This document shows positions 1 through 12,069 of a DNA stretch of 64,000 nt, piece after piece. The notes beneath the pieces were generated by a model. The model had not been told where the DNA came from, made no database searches, and saw nothing but the letters and a program-made list of their open reading frames with translations. This DNA is from Eretmocerus hayati (lineage: Eukaryota > Arthropoda > Insecta > Hymenoptera > Aphelinidae): the NCBI GenBank assembly GCA_029851415.1, contig CM056743.1, forward strand, positions 3,100,001 to 3,164,000. Reading direction: 5' to 3'. How positions within the stretch are numbered: position 1 is the first letter of the stretch; each line of letters starts with the position of its first letter. Made by a program: the position numbers and the translations under genes.

Positions 1-1914
1 TTCAGGGAGCTTTCAGTTTTTCAGGTTTTTCATAATTTGGATAATCTGCAAAAGCAAGTGCTCAAAGATGTCGAAAAAAAAAATCAGAATGTGAATGATG
101 AGTAACCTCGAAAAGCTGTCCACTTATCAGAGCTTGTATCAAACATTGAAACCACTGAAGAATAAGAGTATGATCATCCTCAACTCGCGAGTTCTTACAG
201 AAACTTTAATCATGTTGTGATTCTAAAAGGCCCTAATCACTTCCAAATACGATTACCATGAATATTATTTAGCTTACTGTTTCAATAATGTGACAATCAT
301 TTCCGTTTGGGCCCGGTACAAGGAGGAAGTCTTGCAGACCAGAGCATAAATGACTCATAAAAGATCAGACCATTGACCAATTAATAATGCCAATAATTAC
401 TCTGAAGATTATCCTGTGACGGATTCAAAATCACGGTGTAAGACAGTTCAACCTTCATAGTTCACAGCATAGATTTTGGGGTCAGCGAGGTTACTCACTT
501 AGACTCGGAAAAATATCTAGGTCTTGCATGTACAGTCCAAGAGAGGATAGCACCAAGTCCCCAATATCAGTTTGTCCAACGAAGCGAAACTGTGAAGAAG
601 AAGAGCTAAAATCTCCAGCATTGTATCTCTAAAATTGCCAGTTTTCACGCTCCGCTTCGGTGATCTCTCCTCCATCACTCTCCAAGACTGCATCCATAGT
701 TCAACTCTGTGAAGTACAAAAATCACTCCCAAGCATCAAAGAGCCCCAATCTTTTTCAGAGACTACTATGATGCAATCCTAGCACAACCCAGAGCTAAGT
801 TTATTTTCTGCTCTTCTATAGCCTCGCTTCTAGCTCAGGGTGTCGTTGACCGGTACATATGACCATTATATTATACCAAGTCTTGGCCACAGAAACGCTG
901 TTTGTTGCTCCACGAAAAGGAAGACAGAAATCCCGTAACACTGTACAGTAGTCGTTTGTCGGTCTCTGTCTTTCTCGCAAAATAGCCCACAAGATAAAGA
1001 TTGGTATATATAGGACTTTGACTTGTGCCAGGACTGCCGTTTACAAATAATATAGCTGCTATGCTGCTACTGGCTGCTGCAACTAATACTATAGTTTGAC
1101 CAGTGAGTGGGAGACTCTATGTTGTAGAGGAAGCCAACACAGACCAGACCGCTTGGTGCCAGAGTAAAGAGTTAGTGTGTTATGTATGTATTGTGCTGAT
1201 CTCTGGCCCCAATTCTCAAACTCTACTCTTGTATATATAGCTGTTGCCTCGAACTGTTGGTCTGAGTTCTTTTGGCTGAGACTTGTATGATGTATATGTG
1301 CAGAAGACAGTGAGCCGTTTATGTTCGTCGGTGATGTTCGTTGAAGCTGTTGTTGAAGCTTTACGTAACGATAGAGCTCTTGATGTATAATTACCTGGTG
1401 TGGTCCGATACGCTCGGATACGGCTTTGGCTCGTGGTGTGTTTAGTAGTGGGACACATTTGGGAAAGTTTGATCTGTTGCTTTTTTTTTAACGTAAAATT
1501 GAGCTTGGGGAGTCGTAAGATTGGTGGGAGAAGCTTGTGGAACTGGTCTGGGATTTTTTGGAAAATGTTGATCCTGTTGGTCTTTGCGAAGTATAATAAT
1601 GAGATTTTGAGGATTTGGATTTCAGATGACTATCAATGATCGGTCGAGGAATTGTTAGCTTCCTCTTGTTGCTAAGTTCATGGTGAGATGATTTTTGAGA
1701 TGAAGTTACCATTTGAATTTCGTAACATCTCATCCACAGTCATACTCAGTTTCAATCGCAGTTGCAGAGTTGTAGAAAGTTTCATCTGTTGAACTTCATA
1801 GATTCGAGTTTCTTTCCAAATAAAAATTCCAACTTGTACAATGTTTCCAATCTTGAGATTCGCCTGGAATTAGTATTTCGAAGCTATTTTCCATGCATCA
1901 AGCTATCCATAGAA
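1..1914. other. Non-coding stretch, no supported gene
   Basis: I find no recognisable coding exon or RNA gene here. Open frames are short, lie in mixed frames on both strands and resemble no family I know. Composition is AT-rich. The segment around 1000-1090 has a TATATATA-like word and GCTGCTGC-type triplets but no convincing promoter layout. Confidence 0.6.
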
Positions 1915-1988
1915 GCCGCGGTGACAGCGAGGATAGGGCTCTCGCCTTTTTCAATGGAAAGGTCGTGGGTTCGATCCCCGGTGCCGGC
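1915..1988 (+). tRNA. tRNA-like sequence (decayed tRNA or SINE head)
   Basis: The 74-nt block has a tRNA layout. It opens with GCCGCGG and closes with TGCCGGC, of which the outer four base pairs match. It has a B-box/T-arm GGGTTCGATCCCC, a D-arm-like GACAGCGAGGATAGGG (box A region) and a CTTTT...AAAGG anticodon-like stem. The sequence immediately after it reads ACCA. The inner acceptor pairs and the outer T-stem pairs are mismatched, and the anticodon loop can be drawn in two ways, so I assign no amino acid. The wording resembles tRNA-derived SINE heads as much as a working gene. There is no clear T-run terminator directly downstream, only ATTTTTTC about 10 bases later. Confidence 0.45.
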
Positions 1989-3508
1989 ACCACTGGAAAT
2001 TTTTTCAAATGCCTTTACCGTGCTTTTGGTGATTCGGAATCTATCTTAAACTGTAGGTCCAGTGGAGCTATAAAATTTACCCTCCGAACTCTTCGCCTCA
2101 ATAAAAAAGAAGTGTCGGAGCTAAGCCTGCGCAAAGGAGCTCTGATCACTTTCTGCAGGAGTACTTGAGACAGTCCGGGTACTTGTTGATGTTAAAACTA
2201 ACCTGGTATTAAAATAAAATCAATCTAAATCAAATCTATTGTTTCATGGTCATTCTGAGCCACAACTACGATACCAAGTGTAACAGAACTCTCGCACAAA
2301 AATCACTCTAATGAAAATAAGAGCTCCAATAGTCACAATTTCCACCCCGTTTTCATTAATTTGGGGATTCAAATGACCTACCACCCAAAAAATTCGGCTT
2401 TGAATATCGGTCACAGAGAGTGATGTCTAAAATAAGGTGATCATGAAATATAGTCACACATTAATTCTTCAAAATATATTTCTACCTGTTCCACAAAATA
2501 TCTCTCACACTGGAATCATCTGAGGGACGAGTATAGTCTGGAAATGTCAATCGCAGGACAAATTAGTTGCAGTTATCGGATGAGGTATCACCTTTGAAGA
2601 GAATCACTTTCAAACTTCAATTGAGACATAATTTCGATTAAAAATTTGAATCTTTTGAATACTTTTGAAAGAAGTATAGAAATGACCAATTCTTCCATTC
2701 ATTTCATCCAGAAAATCATGCCACCAATCCCAACGAGACAATTTGACTCTCTGTCTAATATTATTTCAACGTTATTTCAATTTTTTGTCTTCTGCAAAAT
2801 CGTAATCTATCGAGGACGTCTGGGCTATCGATCCACATATTGAATTATAAAAACATCGTTTGATTACCCTCTCTCATCAGACCTTATCAATCCTCTTGAA
2901 ATATACAGTCGTCTTTATCAAGTTCTCGTTCGATTTTTGAAATCTATCGAGGCTCGAGGTTGACTGGTCTCAAATGATCTGGATTTATATTTTATCAGAA
3001 CGTGGCGATATACAGCCATACTGTTCAATCTCTTATATATTTCTCTTGATGCCGATTACACGCGTCTATTCGTGTATAGAATCTTGTTAAACGTTATCAG
3101 GCCTTTATCATGTTTAACGAGATACCAAATTGACTTTTAAACCTGTATCTAAGCCTCGCTTCAATTTGCAAGTCGCTCCAAGATATAACACATCGATCTT
3201 GCATCGATTTCCTTATCGTAAACTTTTTATTTCTTTTGCTGATTCCTGGTTCAACATAGAAACTCATTTTTTTTAGTTTTATAAAATAAGTACGAGTGTA
3301 TTATTAGTTTTTAACTCACGCTGTGTAGTATGTACCGTCACTTGAAAAAGTAGCTTATTATCGCGGCTTCAAACTACAACAACAGGTTCGCTTCTGTAAT
3401 TATATATCAGCCGATCAGGTTTCACTCTACGAGTCTTATGTTCATACTACATAAAAGGCAATTTCGAATTTGCGCGCATAAACGAGACGTGCTTGTCTAT
3501 ATAGCTAT
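1989..3508. other. Non-coding stretch, no supported gene
   Basis: AT-rich sequence without a convincing exon on either strand. If the tRNA-like block at 1915 is a SINE head, its body would lie at the start of this stretch, but I see no A-rich tail or flanking target duplication that would fix its end. Confidence 0.55.
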
Positions 3509-4452
3509 ATCGGTAGTTCCGCGGAAACTTTGATATAATGTGTGCCTGCTTGTACGAACCCATCAAACGCTTGAGGAAACAATTACAAAAGTCATTTTTA
3601 ATGTATTTTTTGTGCTCTCTCTCTGGCGCAATTCTCAGTTTTTCGATCTGCGGCTACCGAAAAAATTATCATCGAAAAAGGGGTCAAAATGCTCGTCAAA
3701 ATGTCAGGTCCGTGTGTTGTGGTTTTTCCATTTTTTGGCTTTTGTGATTGTGTAGCACCACCAAAAAGCTCGTTGGGGGTTCGGGCAGACAAACTTATCA
3801 TATACAATGATATGGAGCATCAAATCCCATTACTACAAGGACTCGAAGACCACTTTTTGTGTGTGCGCTGAGCACGTACATTTTGTGGTGCAATTTTACT
3901 TGAAATTTTACTCCCTCAGTTTTCCTCTATAAAAGTAAATCTGCTTCGTTCTAGACTTTTCCGCACCAACTTATTCTTGAAGTAAATCGTCAGGCGTAAC
4001 TTTTCCATGCCCCAAGGTATCGAGAAAAATTGATTTTCACACTTTGCGGAGTACTTTTCCGTAAAAATCTAGTTTTGCTACAGTTCTATGTGAGGTCCAT
4101 GTGGTTCTGGTGCGACCCTTTAACGCGAGACTACAGAAGTCCTAGTCAGTTTTTTCCAAAATATTTGATAGTCAAATCAAAATTCCAAAACCTCAAATCT
4201 GTAGTTCAAACCGTTTGGCCGTAAGATCAATTTTAGTGGCAAAATGTCAGGTCCGTGTAACGCTACCGCGTTATCTGATGGTGTTATCCTTATGGTACCG
4301 ACGAGTGGAAAAATTTGCATTCGTGCGCGAGTTGATTCTTACTTTATTTGTTCCAAGAAGTCGAAAAATACATCTTAGAACCTTCGAAAATGCGAATTGG
4401 GGTTGGCTCATTTTCTACCCCCAAATATCGAAGTTTCCGCGGAATTACCGAT
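3509..4452. mobile_element. TIR element A, copy A1 (about 944 bp)
   Basis: The left end ATCGGTAGTTCCGCGGAAAC is mirrored at the right end by GTTTCCGCGGAATTACCGAT, giving terminal inverted repeats of about 22-28 bp. A second copy with the same ends lies at 53713-55075, and a half copy in inverse orientation at 32804-33284. This defines a repeat family independently of the TIRs. Inside, the word ATGTCAGGTCCGTGT recurs (near 3700 and 4243, with a variant near 4090), as it does in A2. The flanks read ATAT on both sides, so a TA or ATAT target duplication is possible but cannot be told apart from the palindromic end. No transposase-like ORF is present. It is most simply a non-autonomous DNA transposon of unassigned superfamily. 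Confidence 0.75.
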
Positions 4453-5838
4453 ATACATGCATAATATGCAGAGCTGGATTTTATAATCAATCGGCATAAA
4501 AGCCACACCTTGTTCTTCTCTGTTCAACGGCTAGAGAGAGGATTGTATAGGACGCTAGAGGAGGTGCGAAATCGTCTCATTAGCAAGGCTTTATCTTAAA
4601 TGGAGAGAACAAGTTTTATATACACAAGTACATATAGGTGTATCTGTATGTGTTAGTGTGTGAGAATCCATTTGAAGATTGAGCAAATCACCTTGGTAAT
4701 TCGCCTACACATCAGTTTCAAAGCCTCACTCTTGTGTACAGTGCATTTTTCTTTTCTTATAATTATTGTTTAAACTAGCAAGCGAGCAGTGCCAATACTA
4801 ACTATTGATTCAGAAAAGTAGGTGCATGCTCATGTACATGTAAACCTATTTATGTGGATTGCAAAATGAGACAATGATTCTCTCTTGCGGGACCAGTCTT
4901 GTGTATGTGTGTATGTATTTACACTCCTCCTACGTTTGTTAAGTGAACATGTAATTTCTCACCTGTAGAAGTGTATGGTTTAGAAAATCTAACCCTCTTA
5001 ACTGTACAATCAGGAAAAGAAAGTGAAAGATTATGAACGAGCATAGGCTCTATGCAATTATTGGTTTTGAATAGTTGCTTTGTTGAGATTGATCGAGGGT
5101 GTGGCTCGATATACAATATTAATGTCTTCGCTGACAGGACAGTAATGACTTGGAGCAGGATCCATAAATGATGAATCAAGAGATGGACATGAAAATTAGC
5201 GCACTAGATGATATGAAGGTTAATTGGTCTGAAGGATTATTTAGATGAATAATTGTTTCAAGATTTTACACTCTGTAATGGTTTATAGCCTTTTAGAGAG
5301 TCTTCGAGTTGTGTATTATTCCATATGGACCCAATTTGTGACAATTAACAGTATGAAATAGAAATTGACATTCTGGGTAAATTTCTGGCTGAGCAACCCA
5401 GTAGCGTCCATTTTTAATCGTATTTTTGATTGAAAAATCTTGCGATTATCGCATTCCTTCATTTGCAGGAAAAAAACTCGACAATTTTACCGCGACTAGC
5501 AAATGTGATTTTCTTCCTTCCAATTTTTTAGTATCCCAATGATCTCGGCATATAGTCTTATTCAGTCAAAGATTGGAGTCAAGAAAAATAATTTCAATCT
5601 TCAAACTCTTTTGTAATTTTAGGTTAGGAAAATGATGTTCCTGCTACAACAAATTCTCGATTCACTACAAAAAAAATCCTTAGTCTCAGATTAATTTCGT
5701 GCTTAGAGCAAGATGCAACAAATTCAAGACAAAAAATCTTGAAAGTGAGCAAGCGCTGCATCTGAAACGGGATTTGATCTTACAGCAAGCAATTAATATT
5801 TATGGCTGAACTATAGAATTTTCAGTCTCGCCGATGCA
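4453..5838. other. Mostly non-coding; one weak candidate exon
   Basis: No supported gene. On the minus strand an open frame from about 5117 to 4966 lies between a possible acceptor (CTGTCCTGTCAG) and a good donor (TACAG followed by GTGAGA). The encoded roughly 50-residue peptide matches nothing I recognise and has no start codon of its own. The rest is AT-rich, with tatata/gtatgtg-type low complexity around 4610-4920. Confidence 0.4.
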
Positions 5839-6400
5839 TTTGTCCAACATAAGTAGGGGAGGGGGGCAAATTTGGACGGGGGCAAAATTGTATAAGTGAG
5901 ATTGCTCGGTTGGAAGCGAGTCTGGGCTTTCGCTACGTGGATTCTTTTTTAACACCATCACAAACAATGGTTTTTATCGCGGTTAGACCTCCTAAAACGA
6001 TTCTGGGACTCCACACTGACACAGGGGTGCTTTTCGAGGGTATCGCGCGGTTTATTTTGAAAACGCAAGAGTTATGTTTACGCTGCGTCTGCATAACTGG
6101 ACGGACTTCATCGCCACTCGGGGATCAAAAACTACGTCACAAAACGAAGATTTTGAGCAATCGTGGGTTAAAATTGGTTAAATTGGACACAAGTTATCGC
6201 AAGTTCGCGAAAAAAACGCTCGAGGGCATTTTTGGACAGATTGGACGGGTCGGATTTGGACAATTCTAAATCCCATCTAAAATCGGTCGACCGATCGCGT
6301 GTCCCTGTTTTTCGAGGATGATTGCCCGTATCGAGGCTCGTTTGCTTCATTTTCAGACGATGAAACTCCATTGAGTGCAAATGATCTTAGTATCATGAAG
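5839..6400. other. Higher-GC block with an unassigned open frame
   Basis: This block has more GC and CpG than its neighbours and begins with a G-rich run near 5860. A plus-strand frame stays open for about 120 codons (5910-6269), but its first codon is TTG rather than ATG and the peptide shows no recognisable motif. The word TTTGGAC recurs at both ends (near 5871, 6231 and 6260). It could be part of a decayed repeat or a fragment of an exon; I cannot decide between them. Confidence 0.3.
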
Positions 6401-7377
6401 TTTCCCTGAAACGAAGAAAAGGAGCTGTTTTTCTTATCTGACGCTCAGACTCAAAACGATTTCAAGATGCAACAGTAAGACACCATCGGCAATCTGAGAA
6501 TAAGGATTTATTTTTGTAGTGTTGTTTGATAAGTCGTTCTCAATCAGTATCAAAGTTTGAATTGTATGTTATTGTATCTGATTCAAGGTTTGAATTTACG
6601 CTCGAAATACTTTGTGGAATCATTTTCAATCATGAAGGGCTATTTCAATCCCAGATCCCGTGTAAAATTGTTGATTGGAAAATTTACATCCTTGATAATT
6701 AGTCTTCTAGAATCTCAGAATATCCCTCATTTTCATCCAAAATAGAGAAAGGTGAGCAGAAACATATTGATCTGCTTCTGAATTAACCCAAATAAATCAG
6801 TCACTCGATCAAGTGACATTTGGACCAGATGCTCAGCTGGTTTTACCACTCAGCCTACTCTTATGTGTATTTAAATCTGGCCATCTGGAGGCTCCCATCG
6901 AAACACTTTTGAGGTTATAACTTTACACCAAATGCAAAGGAGGGGCCCAAAATCACGTGTCGTTCCCGCATTGGTCGTAAATATATGCTCAAAACCACAT
7001 TGCTGATTAGAAATTATGGTGCATGATGGGGCATTCACGATGACCATTTACAGGATTTCTGCGCCGTAAATTATTTTGTTTCGTTACTTGGATCTCAAAC
7101 ATCTTACGCTTGAAAATCTGAGATACTCATGTTATTGAGAAACTCAATGGAAAACTTGTAACGGCACTCGGATATCTTCTAAAAAATAATCCAAATAGAA
7201 TGAAAATTTTCCCGAAAATTTACCCGAAAATGAGTCGTAGGAAAAACCAATTTCCATACGCGAATCGGGCATCAAAACAGTTACCTGATCCTATCATTCT
7301 CAATTGATGCTATCTCTTATCTTATTTTTTTATTCGTTTCGCAATTATATCTCAAGCCATAATACAAATAACACACC
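6401..7377. other. Non-coding stretch, no supported gene
   Basis: AT-rich DNA without recognisable exons, repeats or RNA genes. Confidence 0.55.
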
Positions 7378-7379
7378 TA

Positions 7380-7380
<1 letters not shown>

Positions 7381-7411
<31 letters not shown>

Positions 7412-7412
7412 C
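7381..7412. repeat. (ATC)n microsatellite
   Basis: An uninterrupted run of about ten ATC triplets followed by ACGT. In some frames it makes serine or methionine runs in spurious ORFs; no gene is implied. Confidence 0.95.
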
Positions 7413-7546
7413 GTACACTAAGAAAAAAAGAATCTTGCGTTCGTGCTCGCCCACACGTCGTCGTTTTAGCTCATTTACTTGTACCTCTTTTGCTATACAT
7501 ATCTCGGACATATCTAATGATCGCTTGGCACGTGTCGAATTGAGAG

Positions 7547-7606
7547 TATAAGAGTATAATAACGTCCGCATGCATCAGTCAGTCAGGTCAGTCAGCCGGC
7601 CGGTCG
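7547..7606 (+). promoter_or_regulatory. Candidate arthropod core promoter (TATA + TCAGT initiator)
   Basis: TATAAGAG at 7547-7554 stands exactly 30 bp upstream of the A in ATCAGTC (A at 7577), the canonical TATA-to-initiator spacing in arthropods. TCAGTC recurs two more times in the next 15 bp, so start sites could be spread. GGTCG at 7602-7606 matches the downstream promoter element consensus RGWYV but lies at +26 rather than +28. A second TATATAAA follows near 7657. I see no convincing ORF downstream, so the transcript, if real, starts with a non-coding first exon. The match may also be chance in AT-rich DNA. Confidence 0.35.
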
Positions 7607-7682
7607 ACTTTTGCAAATGCATTTTGGTTACGCGAGACAACGCGACGACGCTGATTCTATATAAACCGGCTCTCATCACACC

Positions 7683-7688
<6 letters not shown>

Positions 7689-7729
<41 letters not shown>
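7689..7729. repeat. (AC)n microsatellite, about 20 units
   Basis: A pure AC dinucleotide run preceded by CCTATATT and ended by ATAAATTC. Confidence 0.95.
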
Positions 7730-7731
<2 letters not shown>

Positions 7732-10700
7732 AATTCAATGCGTTGCAGTTTCAATTCTTAGCTCTCTCGACCATTATAAGGGAGTGCCTCCGAAGAGTTT
7801 GTGATATGTGCATCACATGCATGCATGCACTGGCGAAGACCAAAATAGTTATGAGCGTGGCATCAGGTGATGCGATGCTAAATGCATCAGGCTGTAAAAA
7901 GAGCTCGACGACCAACTCTATGCACCGAGCGGTCTGCCCTCGCGTCGCTTTTTCGGGGCGTTGCCGTCTTTATAATAGCCGTATCGAATTGAGATGTGTG
8001 GCTTTACACTCTGATGATGAGGCTCCCACTTCCGTGTGTATACTGCTTTTGGTTTCATGATGCAAAATGAGACGAGTTGATTCTGTGAATTTATAGAGTT
8101 TCTCGGCATGTTGATGTTGTTGATGGGAAAATAAATAGCTTTTCGTGGATTTTTTTTCCACAGTCTAGGTAGATTCATCACCCATAAATTTTAATTCGAT
8201 TTGTAATAATTCACGTTCTGCTTTGAAGAATTCAATGTGATTCACAATTTCCTTGAACATCTTGACGAAGAATTATTATTCAACCCTCATTTTTCATTAC
8301 CTTAACCAACCTCCCATGTATGATATTTTACTGTGTTTATCCATGTGCATCGCTGATTCTGTGTTATAACTGCGATTTACAGGGCACTTTTACACTATCC
8401 CAATTCTCAGAAATTTCCGAAATGAAATTGCCATATGCGTTGGTAAAAAAAACTGTAATCCCACACCCAGAATCATGTAATCACACTGAGAGTTTGAGGG
8501 TATCAACTAGAGCCTTGTAAATTTTTCATACAAAGCATAGATAACCCTGGGATACTATGCTAGATTGTCCATGCTTGGCATTCGGAATTTCAAAAAAATT
8601 CTCTATACAGAAACTTCATGCTTTTCAAACAAGATACAAAATGAGTCTGATTAAGCTCGTATACGCTTTATGGATATTGGGAGCCCATATTTCGCTAACC
8701 GAATAGCCCTGATGAAATTCCATTGCGTGTATGCTTGGGAAATAGAATAATTATATCTTTAGCATCAGTATTATCTTTCATTTTATCATCCAAGAAATCA
8801 TCAACTTCCAAAAAGTGATTTCTCAACCACTGAAAAATTTGGTCAGTATAGCCTCATTAAAGACTGGTCCTAATCCTTTTCTCAGGCCTCGGCTACATCT
8901 TCACTCGATGGCATGGGTCCCCTCAGAAATTATTCACAAACTCCTCTCAAGCATGTAAAGGAATAGTCAAGCCAGCGAAATATTATGTATAAGTCCACGA
9001 ACGTTGAACAATTTTCCCGAGAATCTTCCACGTTTTCATTTCCGAAATGAGCTCCTATTCATACTAATCTAGACTATAGAAGTCGTTTGAAACTTTCAAA
9101 TGGAGGTGAACGTCCTCTTGAATAATTTTGCCAACATCTGCTCTGCATCTAATACCTGAAAATTCTTTTGAATGAAAGTATCCCTCCGCAATTTCATCCT
9201 TCGTGACTCATTTTCATGAAAAAAACACTCGGAACGTGCTCAACCTCAATTTTTGATAATAATGTAGCAGAAAAACTCTTGCCCGAGGCTTTCCTCGCCT
9301 CGACTGATAGACACAGATCGAGAATTTCATATTCTCGCTTCGATCTTTTCATCACATTGATTATTCAAAGCACATTCGTCGCCGTATTTCTCATCACTCA
9401 TTCCCAAGTTCACCTCGGCTGTTCATTCGGCTCACACAATTTTCACTTCTACCACGCCCTCCTTCACATCAAGTTCGACAAGTTTAGACGACTCTTTCAG
9501 TCAGAATCTGTCAGCAATGCTGACTTGGCATCCTAGGAACTATTGAGAAAAAATGTCGAGATTTTGGAAAAGGTCGGAGTTTGAAAATTTGCTGGAAAAA
9601 TGTCACATGATGTAGAAGAATAAGGTCAAATGTACATCCGGGAATTCTGAACATGGAAATCCATTTTCATCTATCGGAGAGCTTGCAAGCTTTTCTAGAG
9701 AACAGTATACATATAACAAAATTTGCCAGATTGAAGTACATGTTGAACGTGAGGCCACCTCCACCACTCAGCTTCGCGTTCGTTACCCTCTTTAAAATTT
9801 AATACGTTCTCTCGAGCAAGCTGCTGTACAGCAGAAGCAGTAAAGCGAACGTGGGCTATACCAATCAAGCTCGAATAAAGGCTGTTTTCGTCGACGAGGC
9901 CTGCTTTACTAGTAGAGCTTTTTTTTCAACGACCGATAGCCCCAGCGCAGCCACGATCGTGACCGTCTGCACACGAGCAAGAGAAAGACGGAAAGTTCTG
10001 AACCCATTTGCCCTCGTTGAGAGCAGTGGCGCATTGAGCCGATTAACCATTATTGATTTAATTGCCTTCGAGTGTTTTTCTCGCCTCTTTTATTTAGTAC
10101 AATTTATAATCTGTATAGCTGCCCGTCAATTGCTTCACTCTAACTGAATCCTCGATTTTTTTTCTTTGTTCCAGGTGAGTCACCGATTAGCAGAAAATCA
10201 TCAAATGTTGCTTGAGCTGCACACCTGTTGCCACTCGTTGAGAAAAGTACTCTTGGTGTTCTACAGGATTGCACACTTGAGTATAATGCTAATTTTATTT
10301 CCTTGTGAGAACATTTTCTCTGTGGAAAACTCTTGAGGTTTTCTACTCCCTTACAGGTTTTTTCTATCATTTTAGTGGTTGGAAAATGAAATCATCAATA
10401 TTCTTATTGGCGCTACATTATTTTTATCCCATCGGTTGAAATCGAGTGCTTTCTTTTCTTCAATGGTGCATTTTCAGCCTCCAGATCGAGGTTATTTTGT
10501 GAGTCCTACAATTTTAGATGGTTTCCAAGCTATCAGAGTCACCGAAAAAGACACTTGTAAAAATGAAATTCCTGTAGTCCAAAAATTTAACATGTGTTCG
10601 AACCTAGGCCTTCTCTATATCGAAGGCCAGAACTTTATCTCGTGGACTTTAGTTGCTCCAAAAAGTCATGTTAGAAAAATTTAATTGACTGTCTTTAACA

Positions 10701-11043
10701 AATCTCCGTAGAAGACTTGAGATGGAGATATGAGTTACAATCACCTGTCAGTCAAAAACAGTCGTGAACAAGCGGTCTTCAACTCACCTCAATATCTATT
10801 TTTAGCAAGATTGACTCCTCTGCAAAGTCGAATATAAATTCTCAACCATGGGATTTAGTTACTGCATCCTGTTTTTCAAGTACCATGCATGAAAATTTTT
10901 TAATTCAATGTAGAAAATTGTTCATCTTACGTAAAAGTACCACAACTTTGTAATAAAATAAGTCACAACTGTAGTTGTACAAACTTGATCAAGTCTAAAA
11001 GTTAATCTTCATAGAAGAAGTCATGTTGTTACAGTTCCAATGA
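7730..11043. other. Non-coding stretch, no supported gene
   Basis: No exon could be tied to a family. Two parts stand out. First, 9216-9536 is an ATG-initiated 106-codon plus-strand frame with one hydrophobic stretch (residues about 48-62), unrecognised. Second, 9770-10050 is richer in CpG and is followed near 10170 by a polypyrimidine tract and TTCCAG then GTGAGTC, which could be read as either an acceptor or a donor. None of this amounts to a gene call. The serine-protease homologue just to the right ends in this direction, so its 3' UTR may reach into 11043-10900. Confidence 0.5.
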
Positions 11044-12069
11044 TCATCCTTCAATACCTGCGATATTTCGTATAGCCTCACTGAACTTCGCTAAATTGAA
11101 AAATCCATGAAATTCAAATCCAACTCCATAAAATCCTGTATATCTAGCCGTGATACCAGCTAACCGATCATTTATGACTAATGCTTGGAGAATTGGTGTA
11201 AATATCCGACAGTTATGAGAAGACGTAACCCAAATATGATCGGGTTTCTCGCATGCCTTCAAACCTGAATCAACTATCGGTGAATAATGAAATTTCTTAC
11301 AATGTTCTTTGCTTGTCACAATGGCTTCGGTCACGGGAATCACGAAGAATATACTATTATCATAGTAAGGAATTGTGACAGTAACTTTCTCACCAGGTTT
11401 AGGTCCGTCACCAGGATTTACCAACTCGATTGGACGACTTTGGTACTGAACTTGATAGGGGGTTTTAGTTTCAACACAGTAAAGGATCCATTTAGGCACA
11501 GTGCTCCTGAAGGAGTGATAAGTCTCGCTGAAATGTCGACGAAAACGGGTCAAGCTATCTTGAAGGGTTACCCGAGCACATTCAAATCCCGTTTCAACGA
11601 AAATTGCAGCTGATCATTCACTAAAATGCGAGCAAGAAGTGTGAAAACGCCATTTAACTTCGTGTATTTCCATCGGCATGTATAAGCAATCAAAGGATGT
11701 CAGTAACATAGTGGCTGACACAACGTCTCGAAACGGGTTAGAGGGGTGTCAATGTGCATTTTCATAGAAAATTTCCCGTAGAACGTGCTGGTGCATTCCA
11801 TTTTTTGATATCTAGCATAGCTCTTGAGATGCGAACCAAGTGGAGCAAGAGCCGTTAGCAAATGCAATCACACAGCAACGTCTTGTTTTGAGAATTGCAT
11901 CGACAAAGAGGGTATGGGGACCAAGATGAGGTACTGATTCACGATTTTTATTGTATTTTTTCATGCAGAATACGAATTTGGGACCACTTTCATTCTCACT
12001 AGTCAAGTTTTCATTAGAATCGCGGAGAACTGTCGTGATTGCGGGACCCGGATCTGCACAATTCCCAGC
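11044..12069 (-). CDS. Serine protease homologue (S1/chymotrypsin fold), catalytic triad lost; partial or pseudogene
   Basis: Two minus-strand pieces, 12069-11817 and 11609-11044 (stop TGA), join in phase to about 272 residues, the size of an S1A protease domain plus an N-terminal stretch. Recognisable landmarks are PHTLFVDAILK (the usual P-x-V-x-I strand, about residue 51); ELSAIFVETG, where LTAAHC with catalytic His is expected; SFRSTVPKWILYCVETKTPY, equivalent to HPxF...DIALxKVExPF with the catalytic Asp replaced; RPIELVNPGDGPKPGEKVTV (the QPIxLP...G strand); CRIFTPILQALV in place of CxGDSGGPLV, with Thr at the Ser195 position; and DRLAGITA...YGVGF...FSEAIRNI, the typical C-terminal strand and helix. 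All three catalytic residues are therefore missing. Exon 1 is preceded by a plausible acceptor (TATACTAAG). The intron ends in GATCAG, but its only phase-correct donor is GC rather than GT, so a broken splice site is possible. No signal-peptide exon was located. It may be a secreted non-catalytic SPH, as known in insect immunity, reproduction and venoms, or a decaying duplicate. Confidence 0.65.
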
